Positions 8,401-15,653 of a stretch of 42,764 nucleotides of DNA are shown in pieces. Origin of the DNA: CAYPEK01 sp964409645 (GTDB taxonomy: Bacteria; UBP15; UBA6099); NCBI GenBank assembly GCA_964409645.1, contig CAYPEK010000028.1, forward strand, positions 1 through 42,764, given 5' to 3'. The position numbers were made by a program, and so were the translations under genes. Every line of letters begins with the position of its first letter. The stretch's first letter is position 1. The notes beneath the pieces were generated by a model that was given only the letters and a program-made list of their open reading frames with translations, did not search any database and had not been told where the DNA came from.

Positions 8401-9534
8401 TCAGGAACGATCGCGAGCGACATTGTTTATTACTTCCAAGAAGCCTAGGGACATTTTTTCAACCGTGAAACGGCTTGATTGTTCGAGACCTTTTCGGGAT
8501 AAGGAATTTCTCAGCTCATCATCGAAGAGCACTTTGGATATTGCGTCGGCAAGATTTTCGGGTGTGGGATTGCCGACTGCGCAGGCGCCGTCGCCGATAA
8601 TTTCTTTTAGCGAGGTCGCGGAAGATGAAATAACGGGTGTGCCGCAAGCCATCGCTTCAAGCGGAGGCAGGCCGAAACCTTCATAGAGGGAAGGATAGAC
8701 GAATACTTCAGCGGCGCTCATCAACGGCGGCAAGAAGTCATCGGTTATGCTTCCGGGGAAGATAATTTTTTCCGCGAGACCGAGTTTTTCGGCCAACTCT
8801 GTCAATTTGTGATATTCACCGTCTTTGCTTCCCGCGATAACGAGCTTATATCCGCTCTTCAGCTTATCGACTAATAAAGAATAAGCTCTTATGAGAGAGG
8901 ATACATTTTTAGTCGGTCTGAACTTGCCCGCATATAAAATGAACGGTTGCTTCAGCCCGTAATTTGATATTGTCGATTGAATAAGCTCTGTATCTTTAAC
9001 GGGTTTGAAAATGTCTCTGATTCCAAGCGGAACAACGGTGATTCTGTCCGGATTCCCTCCGAATGTCATTAAAATATCCTTCTTCGTGAATTCGGAGATT
9101 GAAATAACCGCGCTTGCTTTTCTAAGGGACAAACCAGCGGCGATTTTGAAATACAACTTTTCGACGGCGCTCGAACCGGAAATATCCGGAGAGGAATTCA
9201 TTGGAATGAGGTCGTTGACAATAAGGACCACCGGAATATTCGAAAACATCGGCATCTTAACATAAGGTGAAAGCAAAACGTCGATGTTATGCTTTTCTGC
9301 GGCGCGGGGAAAAAGAAATTGATCCCAGATTTGCGTAACGGATTCATTAATCGTAATTGTCTCGACGTTTTTTCCCTGTGAGCGGAACTCGCAGAATTGG
9401 TTTGTGAAAACGTAAATCGCAGCCGAAGGCGCATTGACGGAAGCCCATGATATGAAGTCGCTCAGATAGCGCCCGATACCGGTATATCCGTTCTTGAGAA
9501 ATTCGCGGCCGTCGATTCCGATTCGAATGTTCAT
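8401..9534 (-). CDS. GT4 family glycosyltransferase
   Basis: This is a retaining GT-B glycosyltransferase of family GT4. The N-terminal acceptor domain begins RIGIDGREFLKNGYTGIGRY, with the glycine-rich loop seen in mannosyltransferases of this family. The C-terminal donor domain contains FILYAGKFRPTKNV (around residue 195) and FVYPSLYEGFGLPPLEAM near 274-291, carrying the E-x7-E signature that binds the nucleotide sugar. The length (377) is normal, and it should work at the cytoplasmic face of the membrane. Its ATG overlaps the stop of the preceding glycosyltransferase in an ATGA junction, so the two are translationally coupled. The sugar is unknown; GDP-mannose is a guess from resemblance. 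Confidence 0.9.
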   Translation of the reverse strand: MNIRIGIDGREFLKNGYTGIGRYLSDFISWASVNAPSAAIYVFTNQFCEFRSQGKNVETITINESVTQIWDQFLFPRAAEKHNIDVLLSPYVKMPMFSNIPVVLIVNDLIPMNSSPDISGSSAVEKLYFKIAAGLSLRKASAVISISEFTKKDILMTFGGNPDRITVVPLGIRDIFKPVKDTELIQSTISNYGLKQPFILYAGKFRPTKNVSSLIRAYSLLVDKLKSGYKLVIAGSKDGEYHKLTELAEKLGLAEKIIFPGSITDDFLPPLMSAAEVFVYPSLYEGFGLPPLEAMACGTPVISSSATSLKEIIGDGACAVGNPTPENLADAISKVLFDDELRNSLSRKGLEQSSRFTVEKMSLGFLEVINNVARDRS

Positions 9535-10661
9535 GCTCCCGTCTTCAATATTTCGTCGTATATGTTCATGACCTTTTCCGCATGCTTCTCAATCGAAAAA
9601 CATCTGCGTGCCTTATCCTCGCCCGCGGAAGCGATTTTTTCCGCTTTTTCCTTGTCTGATGCGAGTGACATAATTGCTTTTGCCATTTCGGATGGATTGC
9701 GCGGCGGGATCAGAAGCCCCGTAACATCGTGTTCGATAATCTCGGGAACACCGCCGGCCTTTGTTCCGATGACGGGTTTGCGGCATGCCATTGCTTCTAT
9801 AAGAACTCGGCCGAAATGCTCCGCATTGCTGGAAAGCACAAAAATATCGGTCGAGTTCAAAATCGCCGGGATATCTTCTCTGTGGCCGGTAAAAAAAATC
9901 TTGCTGTGTGCTTTGGAATTGTCGGCCTGACTTTTCAGATCGTTTCTCATCGGTCCGTCGCCGACCACAGTAAACTTAATCTTTTTTGCAACGGGATGAT
10001 CTGATGCAGCAATTATCTCGGCGGCTTCGATGAAATAGTTGATGCCTTTGTAGTCAACGAGCCGTCCAACATTCGCCACGATTATATCCTCGTCGGAGGC
10101 TCCGAACGACTCTCGTATTTTTGCGTCCGGCGGAGATGGTTTGTAGGATTCAAGGTCAACAGGGTTGTAAACCGTGATAACTTTATTCGCGGCGTTTGAA
10201 ATATTTTTAAATCTTCCCGCTACGGATTCAGAATTCGTGATGATTTTTTTGTACATTCTGACGAGCAGATTGTCCGACAACGGTTCTTTATCCAGGACCC
10301 TGACGTGCCACACGGCAGGCACACCGGACCTCAAAGCCGCCGCGCCCGAATACAGAGCGCCGCGTGCTGTAGCGTTCGAGTGAACAATATCGATTTTTTC
10401 ATTGTTAATTATGTCGAGCAGATTGTTGACTCCTGAAAGCAACTTAATCGGCGCACTGATTGTGTTGAGGGGGAAAATATTAGATACAAAAACGGGAACA
10501 TTCAAATCCACAGCTTTTTGTTCGAGGTTGCCTTTTTCCGGAAGTACGAGGATCGGATCGTATCTCGATCTGTCGAGCCCGCGTATCAGCAGGCTGAGGC
10601 TGATTTCGCCGCCTCCGACCACATCGCCGTAATTAGAGAGGTAAAGGACTTTACCGGCCAA
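9531..10661 (-). CDS. GT4 family glycosyltransferase
   Basis: This GT-B glycosyltransferase has 376 residues. The N terminus has the SNYGDVVGGGEISL glycine-rich acceptor-side loop, and the C-terminal domain has VANVGRLVDYKGINYFIEAA (around residue 190) and SNAEHFGRVLIEAMAC (around 277-292), an E-x7-E donor-binding motif. It fits the GT4 group that includes WaaG- and PimB-like enzymes. It overlaps the methyltransferase gene upstream by 11 bp and the second GT4 gene by 4 bp, so all three are cotranscribed. It probably adds one sugar to a lipid-linked or envelope glycan; donor and acceptor are not deducible. Confidence 0.9.
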   Translation of the reverse strand: MAGKVLYLSNYGDVVGGGEISLSLLIRGLDRSRYDPILVLPEKGNLEQKAVDLNVPVFVSNIFPLNTISAPIKLLSGVNNLLDIINNEKIDIVHSNATARGALYSGAAALRSGVPAVWHVRVLDKEPLSDNLLVRMYKKIITNSESVAGRFKNISNAANKVITVYNPVDLESYKPSPPDAKIRESFGASDEDIIVANVGRLVDYKGINYFIEAAEIIAASDHPVAKKIKFTVVGDGPMRNDLKSQADNSKAHSKIFFTGHREDIPAILNSTDIFVLSSNAEHFGRVLIEAMACRKPVIGTKAGGVPEIIEHDVTGLLIPPRNPSEMAKAIMSLASDKEKAEKIASAGEDKARRCFSIEKHAEKVMNIYDEILKTGA

Positions 10662-11607
10662 CTATGTGCTCCGTTTTCTTTGCATACACAACTATACGGT
10701 TTTGCATTCTCAGAATCACGGACAGCCACCAAAGCGCCAACGATGCGCATATAAATCCATATCTTTTGAAAAAACTGCCTTTGTTCCTTAGAGCTGTTCT
10801 GTAAAACATATTGAGCGGCATCATTCTTTTTTCGTATTTTACGGGCTCCATACCGTACTTGTTGAGAAGAAGTTCCAGAGAACGTTTTGTGAAACCGAGC
10901 CGGTGGCCGCCGGGATGCGGATTGTATGCGCCTCGAATGAGGGATGATGCACGTCCGCCCGTGATTCGGTACAAAAAGTGAGCGGTTCTTTTGAAAAGCG
11001 ACTCCTGTCTGGGAGTTTCGATCACGATGTAACCACCGGTTCGAAGAACGCGTCCAGCCTCGCACACAGTCGAAGCCGGATCCGCGAGGTGTTCTATAAT
11101 GTCGAACATTGTTACCAGATCGAAGAATTCGGAATCGTATTTTGCGTCCTCGAGCCGTCCGTTGAAAACATTGAGAGTTTTTGCTTTATCCCCGAGATAC
11201 TTCTCGTAAACTTTTTTGCTTATCTCCACACCCCGGACTTTCCAGCCGCGCGAGTGGGCCACTTCGAGCATGTAGCCGAAACTGCATCCTACGTCGAGCA
11301 TCTTACCCGGCAAAATTAGTTTTTCTATCTTGTCGAGTTCCGCGTTGCACCAACGGCGGATCTCTGCCACTTCATCGTTATATGTGTCTTCCGCCCAGTA
11401 GTAATCGCTGTCGATGATTGAGGTTTCGTCATAAGGAACGTCAACAAAATGAAGGCCGCAGTTTACGCAGGCGATTACTTTATATGTCTTCATGTCGAAA
11501 GCGGTTCTGCATTTAGGCGAAGAGCAGGCCGGACAGACGTTTGAAGTTGAATCGTTGCTTGCGGTGTGCATGACTGTTGTTTCTTTTTGTTCCACTTTGC
11601 CACCCAT
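10651..11607 (-). CDS. SAM-dependent methyltransferase with N-terminal zinc ribbon
   Basis: This class I methyltransferase begins with a Cys-rich module (CPAC, then C, then CVNCG, about residues 24-52) like the zinc ribbon before Methyltransf_23-type domains in surface-glycan clusters. The SAM site is MLDVGCSFGYMLEVA near residue 102 (the D-x-G-x-G loop, here with Ser for the second-position Gly), with GVEIS at the end of strand 2 and DLVTMFDIIEHLADP as motif II. The C-terminal part is hydrophobic and Arg/Lys-rich, possibly membrane-associated. The start is uncertain: no ribosome-binding site precedes the ATG at 11607, where a TATAAT also overlaps, so the ATG at 11571 is an alternative. It is the first gene of the operon and overlaps the next by 11 bp. 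Methylation of a sugar or glycan end is inferred from context. Confidence 0.82.
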   Translation of the reverse strand: MGGKVEQKETTVMHTASNDSTSNVCPACSSPKCRTAFDMKTYKVIACVNCGLHFVDVPYDETSIIDSDYYWAEDTYNDEVAEIRRWCNAELDKIEKLILPGKMLDVGCSFGYMLEVAHSRGWKVRGVEISKKVYEKYLGDKAKTLNVFNGRLEDAKYDSEFFDLVTMFDIIEHLADPASTVCEAGRVLRTGGYIVIETPRQESLFKRTAHFLYRITGGRASSLIRGAYNPHPGGHRLGFTKRSLELLLNKYGMEPVKYEKRMMPLNMFYRTALRNKGSFFKRYGFICASLALWWLSVILRMQNRIVVYAKKTEHIVGR

Positions 11608-11709
11608 TATATTATGGAAGAATCAAATAACTTCCCATGTAATGATTTTAGATTGAGAAGGGCATGTATTTCAACAACGGGTATTCGACGGAGGCATAAA
11701 ACGTTTGTT

Positions 11710-11724
11710 TTGATATAATATCAA
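11710..11724 (+). promoter_or_regulatory. Extended -10 promoter inside a palindrome, upstream of the HIT gene
   Basis: TGATATAAT at 11711-11719 is an extended -10 (TG-n-TATAAT). It is embedded in a perfect palindrome, TTGATAT-A-ATATCAA, at 11710-11724. There is no good -35, which is usual for extended -10 promoters. The predicted start of transcription is about 25 nt before the ATG at 11751. Confidence 0.5.
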
Positions 11725-11750
11725 TCAATTCGAGATAAGGAGTGTTTGAT

Positions 11751-12170
11751 ATGGGAAAAGATGAAAATTGTATTTTTTGCAAAATAGTGGATGGAATTAT
11801 CCCTTCGAAGTCAGTCATGGAGACGGAGAACTGCATCGTCGTGTTGGATGCGTTTCCCGCGACAAAAGGGCACGTGTTGATCGTTACGAGGGATCACAAG
11901 GAGACGCTGGTCGATATGACTGATGCGGAGTTGAGCGATGTGGCGAAATTGATGCGGGATGTAGGGAGTGCAGTAAAAAAGGCGACAGGTTGCGACGGTA
12001 TTAATTTTGTAAACAATCTCGGGGAGGCCGCGGGGCAGAAAATCATGCACGCTCATTTCCACATTCTGCCGCGGTATGAAAACGATTCGGTGGTGATGAC
12101 GTTTCAACAGTTAAAGCTGACAGAGGAAGAAGCGGATTCTCTGGTAAAGTCGATAAAGGCAGAACTGTAA
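11751..12170 (+). CDS. HIT family protein (HINT-type nucleotide hydrolase)
   Basis: This is a histidine-triad protein of 139 residues. HINT proteins hydrolyse purine nucleoside phosphoramidates and AMP-linked substrates. ENCIFCKIVDGIIPSK at the N terminus has the C-x-x-C typical of bacterial HINT proteins, and MHAHFHILPR near residues 100-109 is the H-x-H-x-H triad with the nucleophilic central His. FVNNLGEAAGQ just before it is also family-typical. AAGGAG at 11737-11742, 8 nt before the ATG at 11751, favours this start over the GTG at 11742, which overlaps the ribosome-binding site. The gene stands alone with its own promoter and converges with the Spy-like gene 35 bp away. Confidence 0.93.
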   Translation: MGKDENCIFCKIVDGIIPSKSVMETENCIVVLDAFPATKGHVLIVTRDHKETLVDMTDAELSDVAKLMRDVGSAVKKATGCDGINFVNNLGEAAGQKIMHAHFHILPRYENDSVVMTFQQLKLTEEEADSLVKSIKAEL

Positions 12171-12205
12171 AAGGATAGACAATAAAAACAGTTGATAGAA
12201 TTCGG

Positions 12206-12766
12206 TCACTGTTTTTTATTCTGCATCTTTTTGCCTTTTTGTTTTTGTTTCATCTGCATATTTTGTTTCTGTCGTTCGTTTATAAGTTTGTTCTTAATTT
12301 TTTCCTGAACTTTGATCCATGCAAGCTCGAATTTAGCCTGTTGATCGACAGTTAGTATGCTTTTCATTTTCTCTCTAAGGTTATCGTCGCTTTTCTGCTG
12401 TCTTACTTTGATATCGTCGAGCTTCTTCAGGGTTTCCTGCAGTTCCTTTTCACTGTTTTGATCCTTAGGTTTGGCGGATAAAGTCTTAAGTTGTTTCAAT
12501 ACCGACATCTGTTCCATGACAAGATCGCGACGTTCGTTGAAATGTTCGTGCAGTATATCGAGAAATTTTGCTTCGGTCTCAGGAGGCAGGTCCATTTCAT
12601 CGGATAGTTCCCACGCGATCATTCTGAAAACTCTTTCGTGAAGCCTCTGTCGCGCCATTTCCGGATTTGGGCCGGGTTTCATAGATTTGTTATTACCCTG
12701 CTGGGCAACCGCCGGCCAACTGATGATGAGCGCTGCCAACAGTATGAATACAGCTTTTGCTTTCAT
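12206..12766 (-). CDS. Periplasmic Spy/CpxP-like (LTxxQ) protein
   Basis: The protein is 186 residues. A signal peptide (MKAKAVFILLAALIISWPAVAQ) is followed by an entirely helical, highly charged body. ILTVDQQAKFELAW near residue 135 matches the L-T-x-x-Q motif of Spy/CpxP/ZraP proteins, which are periplasmic chaperones or metal-stress sensors. The tail is extremely Lys/Gln-rich (QKQNMQMKQKQKGKK). AAGGAG before the ATG at 12766 decides the start. It is the third gene of a cassette behind an ECF sigma factor and its anti-sigma factor, with a gap of 28 bp. That fits a target or modulator in envelope-stress signalling. The family call rests on a short motif and overall character. Confidence 0.72.
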   Translation of the reverse strand: MKAKAVFILLAALIISWPAVAQQGNNKSMKPGPNPEMARQRLHERVFRMIAWELSDEMDLPPETEAKFLDILHEHFNERRDLVMEQMSVLKQLKTLSAKPKDQNSEKELQETLKKLDDIKVRQQKSDDNLREKMKSILTVDQQAKFELAWIKVQEKIKNKLINERQKQNMQMKQKQKGKKMQNKKQ

Positions 12767-12794
12767 TTGCCGTCTCCTTGTCCTAACCGAATAT

Positions 12795-13436
12795 TCATGA
12801 ATCAGTTCCTCCCAGAGATATATACAATGATTCGGCTTCTTCCGCTGATAGCGATTCCACAAGGTAAAACAAGTCGGTTTTCGAGGAAGATGGAATCATC
12901 TCAGGCAGTTGCGTCTCAACCCATTCGATATCGCTAATGCTGGATTGCGATTCGCCTGATTCTTTTGTCTCGGAGAGATACGTTGTCTTATTGTTTTTTT
13001 CGGAAAAAAGTGTTTCATCAGTAAAGGTCGCAAGAGCAACATCTTCAGGAGTCACAGAAAAAGTTTTTGCGCGGGACAGTATGTTGCTGCTCTGGTTGTG
13101 GTTAATAGTTGTGCTGATAAAAACAGCTAAAAAAATGACTGCCGCAGCGGTTGCCGGAATTGTAAGTCTGCGCAGGCGAGTTATCACTGTTTGACGCTGT
13201 TTTTTCGCACTGGTGAACGCCGAATATGATTCATCGGAAATTTTTTGTGCAAAGTCCGCGGGCGGTTCCCTCAATTCGACATTTTTAAGAATGCCGATCA
13301 GGGATTTTGTTTCCTCATAAACCGTCCTGCAGGACTCGCAGTTGTTTATATGGTTTAATACTGACGGATCGGTAATCTGAGAGCCGCTTTCGACGAGTTG
13401 TGTAATTAACATTCTATATTTTTCACATGATTCCAT
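12795..13436 (-). CDS. Zinc-finger (ZAS) transmembrane anti-sigma factor
   Basis: The 213-residue protein has the classic anti-sigma layout. An N-terminal cytoplasmic domain contains HINNCESC (residues 29-36), the H-x3-C-x2-C zinc motif of ZAS anti-sigma factors. One membrane helix follows (IPATAAAVIFLAVFI, about 92-106), then a periplasmic, Ser/Thr/Glu-rich C-terminal domain of about 105 residues. It should hold the ECF sigma factor at the inner membrane until a periplasmic signal releases it. Its start overlaps the 3' end of the sigma gene by 14 bp, which indicates translational coupling. The periplasmic domain has no recognised fold. Confidence 0.88.
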   Translation of the reverse strand: MESCEKYRMLITQLVESGSQITDPSVLNHINNCESCRTVYEETKSLIGILKNVELREPPADFAQKISDESYSAFTSAKKQRQTVITRLRRLTIPATAAAVIFLAVFISTTINHNQSSNILSRAKTFSVTPEDVALATFTDETLFSEKNNKTTYLSETKESGESQSSISDIEWVETQLPEMIPSSSKTDLFYLVESLSAEEAESLYISLGGTDS

Positions 13437-13971
13437 TTGATTTCAGCTTCTTTCTCAGGTTTTCTATCCCGTAATGAAAGTTCACTTTGGCTGTTTGCTC
13501 CGAGCAGCCGATGATTTTTCCGATTTCCTCGTAACTCATCTCGTGATATATTCGCAGTATCACGGCTGATTTTTGTTTCTCCGGAAGATCCGAAACGGCT
13601 TCGAGCGCTGCTGACGATGCCTCGTTTTTTAGTGCTTTTTCCGACGGATTTTCTTCGTGGGCTGATATATTGTCGGCGGCTTCGGTAAGTTCGCACGTGT
13701 CTTTCTTGCTTCTGAAGAACGACCGGCACTGGTTGATGGCTACCTGATAAAGCCATGTTTTGAAGCCTGATTCTCCGCGGAAAGTATCGAGTTTCTCGAA
13801 AGCCTTTATGAATATTTGTTGTGTAAGTTCCTCCGCATCCTCGTTTTTTTTGGACATCCTCAATGTGAGAAAGTAAATTTCCCTGTGATATTTCAGCACG
13901 AGCTCATCGAATGCCTCCCGGCTTCCAGACTTTATGAGCTCCAGCAGTTTTTCATCGTTTCTAACCAGCAT
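13423..13971 (-). CDS. ECF (sigma-70 group 4) sigma factor, RpoE-like
   Basis: The 182-residue protein has the two sigma domains of an ECF factor. Region 2 covers about residues 18-85, with YHREIYFLTLRMSKKNEDAE, DAEELTQQIFIKAF and FRGESGFKTWLYQVAINQCR, the helices that bind the -10 element. Region 4 covers about 120-178, with SDLPEKQKSAVILRIYHEMS followed by the YEEIGKIIGCSEQTAKVNFHY helix-turn-helix that reads the -35. The linker between them is acidic. It is the first gene of the sigma / anti-sigma / Spy-like operon. A possible self-type promoter lies just upstream. Regulation of envelope functions is inferred from the partners. Confidence 0.92.
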   Translation of the reverse strand: MLVRNDEKLLELIKSGSREAFDELVLKYHREIYFLTLRMSKKNEDAEELTQQIFIKAFEKLDTFRGESGFKTWLYQVAINQCRSFFRSKKDTCELTEAADNISAHEENPSEKALKNEASSAALEAVSDLPEKQKSAVILRIYHEMSYEEIGKIIGCSEQTAKVNFHYGIENLRKKLKSNGIM

Positions 13972-13991
13972 ATCCGGCGCTCATTCAATTT

Positions 13992-14014
13992 GACTCAGTT
14001 ACAGGCAAAAAGTT
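13992..14014 (-). promoter_or_regulatory. Possible ECF-type autoregulated promoter
   Basis: On the minus strand, AAC at 14014-14012 and GTC at 13994-13992 are separated by 17 bp, the arrangement of ECF promoters (AAC -35 core, GTC -10 core). It lies about 20 bp before the sigma-factor ATG. Both cores are short, so this is a weak call. Confidence 0.25.
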
Positions 14015-14210
14015 AAAAAACTCACTTTATTTGTTATATGATTTTATAAGAACCTCAGTAATAATCAATTTCATGCGAATTCATGAAATGAATTATACAC
14101 TTCGGCGGATGTTTTTTGTGTGAGAGAATTTATATTAAGAATGGAATATATCATTTGAAAAACCTTTTTATTATTATGATAATAACGAAGTGTGGGAGAA
14201 AGTGGATAAC

Positions 14211-15188
14211 ATGTCAGGGCATGACGGGCTGAGGGATAATCACGATCGTAGAATTACGTATCTCCGTGTATCTGTCACCGACAGGTGCAATCTCAGATGC
14301 GTATATTGCATGCCCGACAATGCTACATTTTTACCTCATGAGAAGATTCTTACGTATGACGAAATCGAGAGAATTGTGAAGGTAAGCATACCGGAGGGAA
14401 TAAAAAAAGTCCGCATCACAGGTGGCGAGCCGCTTGCAAGAGAAAACATCACTTATCTCGTAAAACGTCTTTCCGGGATGAAAGAGTTGGATGATATTAC
14501 TCTGACAACTAACGGGTTAGCGTTGGCTGAAAATGCGCAGAGCCTCGCTGATGCCGGATTGAAGCGGGTGAATGTCAGTCTGGACACGCTTGATTCGGAG
14601 AAATACAAAAAGATATGCCGTGCCGGTGCGGTTGAAAAGGTAATTGACGGAATACGCGCCGCGAATAAATCCGGAATCCGCCCGGTGAAGATTAATGTGG
14701 TCGTTCTAAGAGGGAAAAATGATACTGAGATATCTGACTTCATCGATTTCGGTCTTAGAGAAGATGTAATTATAAGATTCATCGAATACATGCCGATCAA
14801 ACGCAACGGAGAATGGGAAAAACTGTATGTATCCCGTGAGGAAATGCTGGGAGGTGTGTCGGACCGCATTGAGACGACCGGCGGCGAGGCGAATAGTACT
14901 CACGATCCGGCAAAGTATTTCGATTTGAAGGGTACGGGAAAAAAGGTGGGGTTTATCAGCCCGGTCTCTCATGGATTCTGCTCGATGTGCAACAGGATGA
15001 GGCTGACTCCTGACGGCAAGCTGCTTGCATGTCTTATGGCCTCGGACGGGGTTGATGTGGGGCTGTTGTTAAGGTCGGGCGCAGGAAATGATGAGATTGC
15101 TGAAGCGATAAGGAAGGCGGTGGCTTCCAAAGGCAGGGAGGGAGCTTTCGACAGCGCATCGAGGGCGATGCATTCGATAGGAGGATGA
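14211..15188 (+). CDS. moaA: GTP 3',8-cyclase (molybdenum cofactor biosynthesis)
   Basis: This radical-SAM enzyme carries out the first step of molybdenum cofactor synthesis, rearranging GTP to 3',8-cH2GTP. The N-terminal cluster motif is C26-x3-C30-x2-C33 (TDRCNLRCVYCMP). The second cluster, which binds GTP, has C257-x2-C260-x13-C274 (FCSMCNRMRLTPDGKLLACL). RITGGEPLAR is the GGEP SAM-binding motif, and the chain ends SIGG, the conserved double-Gly tail needed for activity. The length is 325 residues, normal for MoaA. GGGAGAAAG, 8 nt before the ATG at 14211, favours it over the GTG at 14190. A MOSC gene follows directly after 1 bp. MoaC and the other pathway genes are not in the window. Confidence 0.96.
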   Translation: MSGHDGLRDNHDRRITYLRVSVTDRCNLRCVYCMPDNATFLPHEKILTYDEIERIVKVSIPEGIKKVRITGGEPLARENITYLVKRLSGMKELDDITLTTNGLALAENAQSLADAGLKRVNVSLDTLDSEKYKKICRAGAVEKVIDGIRAANKSGIRPVKINVVVLRGKNDTEISDFIDFGLREDVIIRFIEYMPIKRNGEWEKLYVSREEMLGGVSDRIETTGGEANSTHDPAKYFDLKGTGKKVGFISPVSHGFCSMCNRMRLTPDGKLLACLMASDGVDVGLLLRSGAGNDEIAEAIRKAVASKGREGAFDSASRAMHSIGG

Positions 15189-15189
15189 A

Positions 15190-15639
15190 ATGACTGTGTC
15201 GAAATCCGGAAGAATAGTATCGGTTAACATAAGTGACCGAAAAGGCGAAAAGAAACGAAATGTAAGCGAAGTCAGGATTATTACGGGGCATGGAATTGAA
15301 GGTGATGCGCATGCGGGTTGCGATCCGATAAGGGAGATAAGCATACTCTCGATGGAAAGCATAGGGAAAATTCGTGAAAAAGGCTTGGATGTGCGGCAGG
15401 GGGATTTCGGAGAAAACATTACAGTGGAAGGCCTCGAAGTATATACATTGCCGATCGGCACACTATTGAAGGTTGGAGAGGTTTTGCTTGAAGTTACGAA
15501 GATAGGCAAGGAATGCAAGGACAGATGCGCAATATTTCAGCAGGTAGGCGATTGCGTTATGCCGAGAGAGGGAATATTCGTGAAGTCGCTGACATCGGGA
15601 ATCTTAAAACCCGGAGATGAAATTGTTGTTGAAGGATAA
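15190..15639 (+). CDS. MOSC domain protein linked to MoaA
   Basis: The 149-residue protein is a stand-alone MOSC (MoCo sulfurase C-terminal) domain of the short bacterial type. Signature blocks are GHGIEGDAHAG near residue 34, VRQGDFGENITVEG near 62, and GKECKDRCAIFQQVGDCVMP with the invariant cysteine. MOSC domains handle sulfur or molybdenum-cofactor ligands. Its start follows the moaA stop by a single base, and GGAGG overlaps the moaA end, so the two are coupled. A role in cofactor sulfuration or delivery is the likely job. It converges with the SLH-porin gene 14 bp further on, with no clear terminator hairpin between them. Confidence 0.9.
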   Translation: MTVSKSGRIVSVNISDRKGEKKRNVSEVRIITGHGIEGDAHAGCDPIREISILSMESIGKIREKGLDVRQGDFGENITVEGLEVYTLPIGTLLKVGEVLLEVTKIGKECKDRCAIFQQVGDCVMPREGIFVKSLTSGILKPGDEIVVEG

Positions 15640-15653
15640 AGTGTCGCTTCACA

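Noticed and set aside
12181..12220. AT-only hairpin between the convergent HIT and Spy-like genes, possible bidirectional terminator
   Set aside because: The stem (AATAAAAACAGT with its complement) has almost no GC pairs and overlaps the end of the Spy-like gene; too weak to call.
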